DNA of 35,488 nucleotides. Origin: an uncultured Treponema sp. (lineage in GTDB: Bacteria; Spirochaetota; Spirochaetia; Treponematales; Treponemataceae). Of this stretch, positions 23,602 through 31,229 are shown piece by piece. Position numbers and translations under genes: made by a program. A model generated the notes under the pieces. It did no database searches. It was not told the DNA's origin and worked only from the letters and a program-made list of their open reading frames with translations. Position 1 is the stretch's first letter. Each line of letters opens with the position of its first letter. The stretch covers positions 1-35,488 of the forward strand of contig CALFJF010000058.1 of the NCBI GenBank assembly GCA_937877535.1, given 5' to 3'.

Positions 23602-24429
23602 TTATCGAGCGAGCGCGACTTTGTTCCACAGCGCACTCATCATTGTGTCTTCGCTTTGAATTGCTTTTTGACTTGCTTCGTAAGCGCGGTTCACTTCAAT
23701 CATTTTGACCATTTCGTTTACAACGTTGACGTTGCTTGTTTCAAGCATTCCTTGCTTTGTTTCAGGTCGCTCGCGCCCTTCTGCAATGTGCGCCTCTCCA
23801 GAAATTTCGTTTGCTTTCCAAAGAGAATTGCCCTGCTTTTTAAGATATCGCTCGTTGTCAAACCGCACCACGCGAAGTCTGTCAACCGTAACATCGCCTT
23901 CTCCAAACATCTTTCCGCTTATCACAAGAACGCCGTCTTCGTTTACGTTGAGCGTCGCGCCTTCTTTTTGAACGCGGTCAAGATGAATGTAGCCGTTTTC
24001 TCCCAGAACGGGGTAGCCGTCTTTTGTTTCAAGGATTCCTTCTTTTCCGATGAGAAAATTGCCATTTCGCGTGTATCGCTCGCCTTCGGGCGTTTCCACG
24101 GCAAAAAATCCTTCTCCGCCGAGCGCAAAATCTGTAGTTCCGTCCGTGATTCTAAAAGACCCCTGTTCGAATTCTGTGAAATTTTCGTTTGTTTCCACGC
24201 CAAGACCGAGTTTTCCGATTATCGGGGCGGCATCGGCAGAGCCGAATGGATGCGTGTAAACGCCATCTGCCTCCGTTCTTCTTAAAAGCAATTCTGGAAA
24301 CGATTTTGAAACCGACGTGTCTCGCTTAAAACCTGCTGTGTCAACGTTCGCAAGATTGTTTGCTATTGTGTCGAGCCGATTTTGTTGTGCGTTCATTCCG
24401 CTAGAACCGATGTACCAGCCTCGTATCAT
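23602..24429 (-). CDS. flgF: Flagellar proximal rod protein FlgF
   Basis: Proximal rod subunit of the flagellar basal body, 275 residues. Seen: the N-terminal rod motif GSSGMNAQQNRLDTIANNLANVDTAGFK, the central FALGGEGFFAVETPEGERYTR, and the C-terminal NVVNEMVKMIEVNRAYEASQKAI. It is distinguished from FlgG by position and by the VSKSFPELLLRRTEADG segment after the N-terminal motif. It starts at the ATG at 24429 with GAGGTG upstream. flgF is followed by flgG in a two-gene operon. Confidence 0.95.
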   Translation of the reverse strand: MIRGWYIGSSGMNAQQNRLDTIANNLANVDTAGFKRDTSVSKSFPELLLRRTEADGVYTHPFGSADAAPIIGKLGLGVETNENFTEFEQGSFRITDGTTDFALGGEGFFAVETPEGERYTRNGNFLIGKEGILETKDGYPVLGENGYIHLDRVQKEGATLNVNEDGVLVISGKMFGEGDVTVDRLRVVRFDNERYLKKQGNSLWKANEISGEAHIAEGRERPETKQGMLETSNVNVVNEMVKMIEVNRAYEASQKAIQSEDTMMSALWNKVALAR

Positions 24430-24469
24430 TTTGCACCTCGTAGGGATTTTTTTAATGGATATACAAGGA

Positions 24470-24496
24470 TTATCGGCACGCCTTACGTTGAGTTTA
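24470..24496 (-). promoter_or_regulatory. Sigma-28 (FliA-type) promoter of flgF-flgG
   Basis: On the minus strand TAAA (24496 to 24493), a 15-base spacer, then GCCGATAA (24477 to 24470), an exact match to the core sigma-28 consensus. Transcription should start near 24461, giving a leader of about 30 bases with the flgF Shine-Dalgarno sequence. Confidence 0.85.
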
Positions 24497-24588
24497 GAGT
24501 CGTTGATTTTTTCTTTTTAAAAACGCTTGTTCAAATTATAGGTATTTTCGTAAAAACGGCTTTATGGTATTCTTTTTCCACGAAAACC

Positions 24589-26088
24589 ATGAAAAGTTCC
24601 GCCCGTCTTTTTGTATTTTGCGCTCTCTTTTTTGCTTCGTTGACCGCTCTTTTTGCCGTTGGCATTTTTTTTGTTCCGAGCGACAAACAAAATCTACGAT
24701 TTTCGTTGCTTTTTTGTTACGTTGCCGTATTTTGCCTCGCGCTCTACATTTTGACTCGTCGAACGCGCTCGCTTATCCGAAAAAAACTCTCAGTCGATTC
24801 TCTGACAGGACTTTCCACTCGCGACAAATTTTGCGAAGACGTTTCAAAAATCTTAAAATCAAAAGAAAAGAGCGGGGACGGATATTCGATTGTGTCGCTC
24901 GACGTTTCAAAATTTCGCTATATTTCTGACGTGCTTGGAAAAGAATCTTCGGAGAAATTGTTGGCGTTAATCGCGCGTGCGCTCAAAAAAAATGCCCCAA
25001 AAGACGCGCTTCTTTGCAGAAATTACAAGGACAATTTTCTTGTTTTTATTCATGCGACGTTTCAGCCCATTGTTGAAGATATTGTTGTTACGATGACTGA
25101 TTTGAAAGGCGAAATCGGCTCGCTGTTGCCTGAGTATTATACCGTTGATTTTAGTCTTGGTGTGTACGTTGTTGTGGATTTGCAAGAAGATGTAAGTACG
25201 ATGTGCGACAAAGCAAATACCGCGCGAGAGTTTGGAAAGCGAGGCACTTCTCCAAAACGGATTTCTTTTTACGATGCAAAAATGCAGGCGGACACTGAAA
25301 ATGAGAAAAAAATCATATTTGATATGAATCGTGCATTTGAAGATGAGGAATTTGTGCCGTTTTATCAGCCAAAATTCCGTTTTTCTGACGCAAAAGTTGT
25401 TGGCGCAGAAGCGTTGGTTCGGTGGCAACACAAGGATTTTGGTTTGATTTCTCCAGATTCGTTTGTGCCGTTTTTTGAGAAAAACGGGTTTATTCAAAAA
25501 ATTGACGTTGCGATTTTTGAGTCCGTGTGTCGATTTTTGGACAAATGGAATCATTCTGGAAAAGACGGCGGTTGCCCTGAGCCAATTACGATTTCGTGCA
25601 ATCTTTCGCGTTTTCAACTATACGACCCCGACGTAGCAAAAAATTACGCAAAAATTGCGTCAAAATACAAAATCGCGCCCAACAAAATCGAACTCGAACT
25701 GACCGAAAGCCTTATGATGGACAATAAGGCGCGGCTTTTGCGTGCCATGAACGAGATAAAAAAAGCGGGTTTTGGCATTTCCGTCGATGATTTTGGCTCT
25801 GGATTTTCGTCTTTAAGTCTTTTGAAAGACATTCCCGCGACTGTCATAAAACTCGACAAGGAATTTTTTGCCAATTCGACCTCTTCGGAGCGGGATAACG
25901 TAATTGTTGGAAGCGTAATCGATATGGCAAAAAAACTCGATTTGACGACCGTCGCAGAAGGCGTTGAATACGAAGAGCAGGCGGAGTCTTTGCGGAATAT
26001 GGGATGCGACATTGCGCAAGGATTTTTATACGCAAAACCGATGTCTGAATCAGATTTTGAGCGACTTTTGCACAATTCGCTCGATTAA
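24589..26088 (+). CDS. Membrane GGDEF-EAL protein: degenerate GGDEF, intact EAL (c-di-GMP phosphodiesterase)
   Basis: 499 residues. Two N-terminal membrane helices (about 5-26 and 35-57) lead into a GGDEF-fold domain (SVDSLTGLSTRDKF) whose active-site loop reads RNYKDNF (144-150) instead of RxGGDEF, so diguanylate cyclase activity is unlikely. The EAL domain looks complete: E274 in EALVRW, CNLSR, LELTES, DDFGSG from 400, IKLDKEF, VAEGVE and QGFLYAKPM. It should hydrolyse c-di-GMP to pGpG. The ATG at 24589 is chosen because the helices begin there; the frame stays open upstream without a plausible start. Divergent from flgF and followed 18 bases later by a small exported protein gene and then flgJ, suggesting a motility link. 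Confidence 0.9.
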   Translation: MKSSARLFVFCALFFASLTALFAVGIFFVPSDKQNLRFSLLFCYVAVFCLALYILTRRTRSLIRKKLSVDSLTGLSTRDKFCEDVSKILKSKEKSGDGYSIVSLDVSKFRYISDVLGKESSEKLLALIARALKKNAPKDALLCRNYKDNFLVFIHATFQPIVEDIVVTMTDLKGEIGSLLPEYYTVDFSLGVYVVVDLQEDVSTMCDKANTAREFGKRGTSPKRISFYDAKMQADTENEKKIIFDMNRAFEDEEFVPFYQPKFRFSDAKVVGAEALVRWQHKDFGLISPDSFVPFFEKNGFIQKIDVAIFESVCRFLDKWNHSGKDGGCPEPITISCNLSRFQLYDPDVAKNYAKIASKYKIAPNKIELELTESLMMDNKARLLRAMNEIKKAGFGISVDDFGSGFSSLSLLKDIPATVIKLDKEFFANSTSSERDNVIVGSVIDMAKKLDLTTVAEGVEYEEQAESLRNMGCDIAQGFLYAKPMSESDFERLLHNSLD

Positions 26089-26106
26089 CATAAAAAGGAA
26101 ATGATT

Positions 26107-26523
26107 ATGAAAGCAAAATTTTTGGTTTTTCTTCTCTTTTTTGTTCCAACTTTTGTTTTTGCAAAAGAAACACACAAAATAGGTTTGGGACAATATTTGT
26201 TTGTAAATAAAACGCTCGAACGAGTTTCTGCTCCTGTAATGAGATTTGTGCAGAATCCACTCGCTCCGCGCGTACAACCGCTTGCTCATATAGGACTTGC
26301 GCAATGTATTATAACATCAATAACGACAAATGCCGCAGGAAAATGGGAAGTTTGCTGGCTTGTTGTTGAAGAAAACAATAAATACGAAGTCCGTTTTCAA
26401 CTTGCCGTAGGCGATGTTTGGCAACTATTTTTGGTTGACCCGCAACGTTCTATTGGACCTTCGATTCCGATTGAATTAAAAGTCGTTTCAATAAAAAACA
26501 ATGAAATCGAAGTTTCTTTTTAG
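26107..26523 (+). CDS. Small exported protein between EAL and flgJ genes, unknown function
   Basis: 138 residues with a clear signal peptide (MKAKFLVFLLFFVPTFVFA, cleavage after residue 19). The mature part of about 119 residues is probably beta-rich (KWEVCWLVVEENNKYEVRFQL, IPIELKVVSIKNNEIEVSF), with two Cys. The ATG at 26107 is chosen because AAGGAA ends directly before an alternative ATG at 26101, leaving no room for that one. It follows the EAL gene by 18 bases and precedes flgJ by 54, so it may be co-transcribed with the EAL gene. I do not recognise the family. A periplasmic role tied to flagella is inferred from position only. Confidence 0.75.
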   Translation: MKAKFLVFLLFFVPTFVFAKETHKIGLGQYLFVNKTLERVSAPVMRFVQNPLAPRVQPLAHIGLAQCIITSITTNAAGKWEVCWLVVEENNKYEVRFQLAVGDVWQLFLVDPQRSIGPSIPIELKVVSIKNNEIEVSF

Positions 26524-26532
26524 CATTTTAAG

Positions 26533-26560
26533 TAAATCGTAGCCTTTGTTTTGCCGAAAA
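26533..26560 (+). promoter_or_regulatory. Candidate sigma-28 promoter of flgJ
   Basis: TAAA at 26533-26536, a 16-base spacer, then GCCGAAAA at 26553-26560 (seven of eight consensus bases). The spacer is one base longer than ideal. The start would be near 26568, ten bases before the ATG. Confidence 0.5.
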
Positions 26561-26577
26561 ATCGTACAGAGGTTTTT

Positions 26578-27105
26578 ATGATAAACGCGATTGGACACGG
26601 AACGGGTGCGCTTACAATGGGCAATGCGGCTTTGGAAGGCGCAAAAATCAACTCTGAAAGCGGGAAATTTTCTTCCATTCTAAAAGAAATGAATCTTGAC
26701 GAGGTGCGGGAAAATCAGGCGCGGGCAAAAGTTGAGCAAATGGGAAAACTCAACGGGGATTGGACGACTGGATTTTCTGGCACGTACACAAGCGAAGCGG
26801 ACAAAACCGCGCGTCCGCAAGGAGCGGCTGCAAATCAATCCCTTCGCGGAGAAAAGCGAACGATAGACCGAACGAGTAAACTCTATGAATCCGCGCTTGC
26901 GCTTGAGTCTTACCTTGTAAAGCAAATGCTTGGAGAAATGAGAAAAACCGTTCTTCGCGCTGACGGGGAGGGAAGTCAAGCGAAGAAAATATACGAAGAT
27001 ATGCTTTTTGATGAGTATGCTGTATCAATGACAAAAGGTGCTGGCTTTGGAATTGCAGACCAAATCTATTTGCAATTTACAAACGAAGGTCAAAACGATG
27101 TATAA
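26578..27105 (+). CDS. flgJ: FlgJ-type flagellar rod-binding protein (no muramidase domain)
   Basis: 175 residues. The C-terminal half matches the rod-binding domain of FlgJ: LYESALALESYLVKQMLGEMR (about 109-129), then KKIYEDMLFDEYAVSMTKGAGFGIADQIYLQF (about 143-169). This domain caps and scaffolds rod assembly. The muramidase domain fused in enteric FlgJ is missing, so a separate wall hydrolase must open the peptidoglycan. The N-terminal half is Gly/Ala-rich and poorly conserved. The start is the ATG at 26578 with AGAGG upstream; the frame extends nine codons further to a TTG without support. Followed by a strong terminator. Confidence 0.88.
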   Translation: MINAIGHGTGALTMGNAALEGAKINSESGKFSSILKEMNLDEVRENQARAKVEQMGKLNGDWTTGFSGTYTSEADKTARPQGAAANQSLRGEKRTIDRTSKLYESALALESYLVKQMLGEMRKTVLRADGEGSQAKKIYEDMLFDEYAVSMTKGAGFGIADQIYLQFTNEGQNDV

Positions 27106-27119
27106 CAATTGTGTTTTAT

Positions 27120-27150
27120 GAGGGAACTAGCAGTAGTTCCCTCTTATTTT
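27120..27150 (+). terminator. Intrinsic terminator of flgJ
   Basis: GAGGGAACTA (27120-27129) pairs perfectly with TAGTTCCCTC (27134-27143) across GCAG, followed by TTATTTT. The convergent lipoprotein gene ends at its edge. Confidence 0.85.
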
Positions 27151-28087
27151 ATTTTGTTCCAACGTAATACCAAATGCACACAACATCACGCAAAAACTGC
27201 AAATCATTTTCTTCGAGCGAAATTCGCCACAGTTCTTTATTTTGTCCGTGCCGAGTTTTCCAAAGTTCCAGTTTTTTTGCGTCGGCAAGAAGCACGGAAC
27301 TCAACGGCTCTGAGCGATATTCCACAATTCCGTCAGACGACCCGATTGATGAAAATCTGTCTTTATAACCCAACAAAATTGCATCATTTTTAACAACTTC
27401 AGATGTAGAAATATGAAAATGTATGTACGTTGGCAGTAATACTTCGTTGTTTTCCCATTTTTCAAAACATCGTAGATAAATCCTATTTTTTTCAAAGTCG
27501 TAAAAAATTGAAATCTCGTCTCCGTTTTTTACTTCTGTAATTGTTTGTTCGTATGAATTATTAGAAAATACCGTTTGATATGTTATAGAACTGTTCGCAA
27601 TAGGGGTTTCAAGATTTTTTGTGTTGAACGTTTTTTCGATTTCGGTTTCCCCGACTACCATTTCAGAATTGTCCTCAAACGTAATTTTTGCAGAATGTAT
27701 CGAAATCGAAGAAATCGCGAGAGGTGAGCAATCCCATTTGGCAGAAATTATGTTTATTGGCTCAATATGTTTATCCACTTGAAGCGTTGTCGTTGGATTA
27801 AAAACCGCTTTGCCACGTTTGTCGAGTGCGCTCATTTCAAATTCCAACTGCTTTATCGTTTTTTCCGAAACGTTTTGAAACTTAATTTTGATTTCGCCCG
27901 ATTCCACTTTGTACGAATTGATAAAAATCGGCACGTCCTCGGTTTTGAGAATTGTTTGAGCGTACAATGCTTTGCCCCGTTCAAAAACCGATTTTTGAAA
28001 CTCCTCCAAAGAAACGTGTTTTTGAGTCGTTGCGCAAGACATAAAAAGGCTTACAAAAAATCCTAAAATGGCACATTGTTTTTTCAT
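27149..28087 (-). CDS. Lipoprotein, unknown function
   Basis: 312 residues with a lipoprotein signal peptide (ILGFFVSLFMSC, lipidated Cys at about residue 18). A charged helix follows (LEEFQKSVFERGKALY). Two beta-rich sections come next: about 55-165, which reads like an FxLYD/late-embryogenesis type fold (IKIKFQNVSEKTIKQLEFEM), and about 170-310. I do not recognise a family. The ATG at 28087 has no Shine-Dalgarno sequence and sits six bases from a TAATAT box. Base composition is more AT-rich than the flagellar genes. It converges on flgJ and is divergent from tRNA-Phe. Confidence 0.82.
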   Translation of the reverse strand: MKKQCAILGFFVSLFMSCATTQKHVSLEEFQKSVFERGKALYAQTILKTEDVPIFINSYKVESGEIKIKFQNVSEKTIKQLEFEMSALDKRGKAVFNPTTTLQVDKHIEPINIISAKWDCSPLAISSISIHSAKITFEDNSEMVVGETEIEKTFNTKNLETPIANSSITYQTVFSNNSYEQTITEVKNGDEISIFYDFEKNRIYLRCFEKWENNEVLLPTYIHFHISTSEVVKNDAILLGYKDRFSSIGSSDGIVEYRSEPLSSVLLADAKKLELWKTRHGQNKELWRISLEENDLQFLRDVVCIWYYVGTK

Positions 28088-28093
28088 ATTGTT

Positions 28094-28099
28094 ATATTA
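28094..28099 (-). promoter_or_regulatory. Candidate -10 of the lipoprotein gene
   Basis: TAATAT on the minus strand exactly six bases before the ATG; the -35 is poor. The same hexamer lies five bases before yhbY. Confidence 0.4.
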
Positions 28100-28138
28100 A
28101 AATCGCAGAATTCTTTTTTTGCAAACGATTTTTTTGTC

Positions 28139-28167
28139 TTGAATAAAATCGTGCGATTCGTCATAAT
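28139..28167 (+). promoter_or_regulatory. Promoter of tRNA-Phe
   Basis: TTGAAT (28139-28144), a 17-base spacer, then CATAAT (28162-28167). Transcription would start about five bases before the mature tRNA. Confidence 0.68.
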
Positions 28168-28178
28168 AAAAACGTCTT

Positions 28179-28251
<73 letters not shown>

Positions 28252-28284
28252 AAAAGAAGCCTTAAAACGAGGCTTCTTTTTTTT
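28252..28284. terminator. Bidirectional terminator of tRNA-Phe and the M16-like gene
   Basis: AAAAGAAGCCT (28252-28262) pairs perfectly with AGGCTTCTTTT (28270-28280) across seven bases, followed by more T. On the minus strand the arm ends in a T run, so it can also end the convergent M16-like transcript. Confidence 0.88.
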
Positions 28285-28291
28285 GCTCAAA

Positions 28292-31093
28292 TCATTTTTG
28301 AGAATCAACGGAATAAATGCGCACGGGCGGAAGAGTTGAAAATCTTTCAAGCAAAATGGCAAGATAGTCGGCTGCCGACGCGGAATCGATTGAAGCGTAA
28401 TCAAAAAGATACAAATCTTCCCGACCGAGCATAATTCCTTCTTGAATGAGCGTGGCGATTTTTTCCGCCGAAGACTCTTCGTTGAGCGTGTTCAAAAGCC
28501 ACGCGCTTTCGATTTTTGAAATCGTTGCGTTTTTTTTGAGGTCAATTAGTCGCGAACCGCTTTCTGATAAAAACTCGTTTTCTTCGCGGATAATTTTTTC
28601 AAGTTCGTTTTGTAAATCAGACACACATTCCAAAAAAATGCGGTCAATTTCCCCAGTTTTTGTGGCGTTTAGAGCAACAAGGCGCGAAAACAAAAACGCC
28701 GCGCTTTGCGGAACGAATTTTACGCGCGTCGAGTTCTCTTTTTTTTGCGCCTTTTCTTGCATTCGTCGTGCGATTTCGTGTCCAAGCGCGTTGAATCGAG
28801 CGGATTCTTCTAAAGTCGCTTTTGGAGAAGCAAAAATAAACGTTATTGGGTCAAGAAATCGTGTTGTTGGAATGAGTACGGCAGGCTTTGGTCCTGCTTT
28901 GTCCGCGCTGATGTCCGTCAAAAAAACGTGCCGAAGTTGAACTCGCCTTGTGTACGGAGAAAGGTCTGGAGAAGATGCTGTTTTTGTTTTTTGATTTTTA
29001 TGTTCTGAAATCGAAGAAATCGAGCCGAACGTCAAATCGAGCGTGTTTGTTAAAATTGAATCTGCGTCAAAATCTCCCGTTAAAACAAGAAACAGTTTTG
29101 AAGAATCTACAATTTTTGGATAATTTTCCAAAATCGTGTCGAATTCAAGTTTTTTGGGTCTTTCTTCGTCTTCTACAAAAAGCAGTGCCTCGTCTTTTTG
29201 GGCGTACATTTTTCGCATTGCGTGGGCGAGTTCTTGAAATTCCGCCGAACCGATTTTGAGTCGCCATTGCATTCGCTCGTCGTAGCAAAGTCCGTCTGCA
29301 AGCGCGGGCGTGATGTCTCCAAAAATCAATGCGTCTGAAACGGCACTCACGGTTTTGATGAACTCGTCGGAGGAAAATGTTACGGTGATGACCGATTGCA
29401 CCGCGTCGGTTTTTGCGCCAACGGAAAACGCCCCGCGCGTTTCGCCGCTTACGTGAAGGCGGTCAAGCGCAGCGCGAATATTGAGAGCAAGCGCGTTTGC
29501 AAAAACTGCCATTAAACCTGGACTTTCTTTGGCAAATTGCTTTTCTCCGCCCAAAATCGTGATTGCAAGGCACGCCGTGTTTGTTCCCGTTTTTTTGAAC
29601 ACAACGGGAATTCCATTTGAAAGCGAAAATCTCGAAAAATCTCGCCTGTTTTTTTCTACAAATCGCTTTGCCGATTCAAACGTGTCTTTTTCCGCGCCGT
29701 CGATTTCTTCTTCGCTTTCAGGATTCGCGTTTGAATCCAAAGCATTGTACGAAACGCTTTTCTTTTTGTACGCTTCGTTTGTCCACCACGCGCCGTTTTT
29801 TCGAGTTATCGCCTGAAATCCTAACGCTTTGAGAGATTTTGCGTTTTTTTCGTACACTGTTGAATTCAAAAGGACAAAAACGAATGGATTTTTTGAGCGG
29901 ATTTTTTCTTCGAGCGCGTCGGCGTTGATTTTTGACAGTTCTTCGATTCGATTAAAAAAAACGTCGTCGCTCAAATTTTTATCGTGCCAAGAAGCGAGCG
30001 CAAAAAGCAATTCCGACGCAGAATCGCTGCGTTTTGAAAATTCCGCCGTGTATTGCATCGTTTCCCATTCAAGCGTGTCGTCGGAAAAAAAATCGCCTTG
30101 GAGCGTTTCGCTCAAAAATTGTTTTATTTGAAAAGAAACGCTTTCGTCCGTTTGTTCAAGAAGTGTTTGAACCGTGAGGCGCGACGAAAATCGATTTTGA
30201 ATGCTTGTTGCGTCGATATATTCTGCGCTGCGAATCCCCAATTCGCGTTTTGAAAGAAGCCGTGCCTTAAAATCAGAAAAATCCTCGTTCATCGCCACCG
30301 CAGCAATGTCCGCCTCTTCTTCAGAAAGATTCGTCCAGGTTGTAACGATTTGCGCCATTTCTGGAGAAAATTCAGAATCGTGAAGCACAAAAAACGTGTC
30401 TTCCGAATCGTTTTTTGAAAAAAAGTCGTTTTGTTGACTTTGGATTTTTTCTTCATCGCGGAATCGAGAAAACGCACGAAGAGCAAAGATTTCCGCCGCT
30501 TTTGCCGTGATATTTCCGCAGATGTAAAGCCGCGTGTTTTTTGGCGTGTAGCGTTTTTCGATTTCGTCCAAAATCGTTCGGGCTTCCGAAATCGAAATGC
30601 GGGAAAAGGCATCGGGATTTATTCCAGAGCCGTGTTTCCAAGGATTTTCTGGAAAAAGCCGCGCTTCGATTGCCGCGTTTATAAATCCAGATGCAGAAAG
30701 CGCGTATTCTTTTACGGATTCTCGCTCCGCATTCAATTCCGCCTTGAGATTTTTGTCGGTGATAACAATGCCGTCGAGCAATGTTGACAATTCGTACAAA
30801 GATTCTTCTGCGTCGTTTGGAGCGCAAAGCGTCCGTTTTGAAACGCTTGATTGAGAAATCTCGGCTCCCTTTAGTCTTGCGTAAAGAGGAACGAATCCCG
30901 CCGTGCGCTCTGTCTGAAAGTCGTATCCTGCGTCAACTCGAATTTCCATGGAAACAAGAGCCGAAGAAGCGTCTTCTATCAAATACAGCGAAAGTCCGTT
31001 TTCAAACGTCATTTTCCGAATGTCGCTCGCTCCAAACGGAAACACATTCGCCAAAAATAAAACGTGAAAGAGGAGGGGAATGAGTTTTTTCAT
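28292..31093 (-). CDS. Exported M16 (insulinase-like) family protein lacking the zinc site
   Basis: 933 residues with a signal peptide (LIPLLFHVLFLANVFPFGAS). The N-terminal M16 fold is recognisable: FENGLSLYLIEDASSALVSMEIRVDAGYDFQ, later ENPWKHGSGINPDAFSRISISEARTIL and YTPKNTRLYICGNI. A second M16-like half starts near residue 490 (FSLSNGIPVVFKKTGTNTACLAITILGG). Where active M16 enzymes have HxxEH shortly after the first strands, this protein reads TAGFVPLYARL, with neither His nor Glu, and the second half has no HxxEH either. It is thus probably a non-catalytic homologue acting in the periplasm, like the inactive partners of paired M16 peptidases, but no active partner is adjacent. No Shine-Dalgarno sequence at the ATG at 31093. 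Ends at the shared terminator with tRNA-Phe. Confidence 0.85.
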   Translation of the reverse strand: MKKLIPLLFHVLFLANVFPFGASDIRKMTFENGLSLYLIEDASSALVSMEIRVDAGYDFQTERTAGFVPLYARLKGAEISQSSVSKRTLCAPNDAEESLYELSTLLDGIVITDKNLKAELNAERESVKEYALSASGFINAAIEARLFPENPWKHGSGINPDAFSRISISEARTILDEIEKRYTPKNTRLYICGNITAKAAEIFALRAFSRFRDEEKIQSQQNDFFSKNDSEDTFFVLHDSEFSPEMAQIVTTWTNLSEEEADIAAVAMNEDFSDFKARLLSKRELGIRSAEYIDATSIQNRFSSRLTVQTLLEQTDESVSFQIKQFLSETLQGDFFSDDTLEWETMQYTAEFSKRSDSASELLFALASWHDKNLSDDVFFNRIEELSKINADALEEKIRSKNPFVFVLLNSTVYEKNAKSLKALGFQAITRKNGAWWTNEAYKKKSVSYNALDSNANPESEEEIDGAEKDTFESAKRFVEKNRRDFSRFSLSNGIPVVFKKTGTNTACLAITILGGEKQFAKESPGLMAVFANALALNIRAALDRLHVSGETRGAFSVGAKTDAVQSVITVTFSSDEFIKTVSAVSDALIFGDITPALADGLCYDERMQWRLKIGSAEFQELAHAMRKMYAQKDEALLFVEDEERPKKLEFDTILENYPKIVDSSKLFLVLTGDFDADSILTNTLDLTFGSISSISEHKNQKTKTASSPDLSPYTRRVQLRHVFLTDISADKAGPKPAVLIPTTRFLDPITFIFASPKATLEESARFNALGHEIARRMQEKAQKKENSTRVKFVPQSAAFLFSRLVALNATKTGEIDRIFLECVSDLQNELEKIIREENEFLSESGSRLIDLKKNATISKIESAWLLNTLNEESSAEKIATLIQEGIMLGREDLYLFDYASIDSASAADYLAILLERFSTLPPVRIYSVDSQK

Positions 31094-31229
31094 TATGCAA
31101 AAAGTGTAGCGGATTTTCTGTTGCTTTTCGACAAAAAAACGCGCGAAAAATGCTGCTAAAAACGTTTCAAAAATTGGTCTACTTAAAAAAAAATAAAAAA
31201 TCGCTTAGACTTATTTTAGAGGGGATTTT

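Noticed and set aside
25813..26304. Minus-strand frames opposite the EAL gene and the small exported gene
   Set aside because: Antisense to well-supported genes and without recognisable features.
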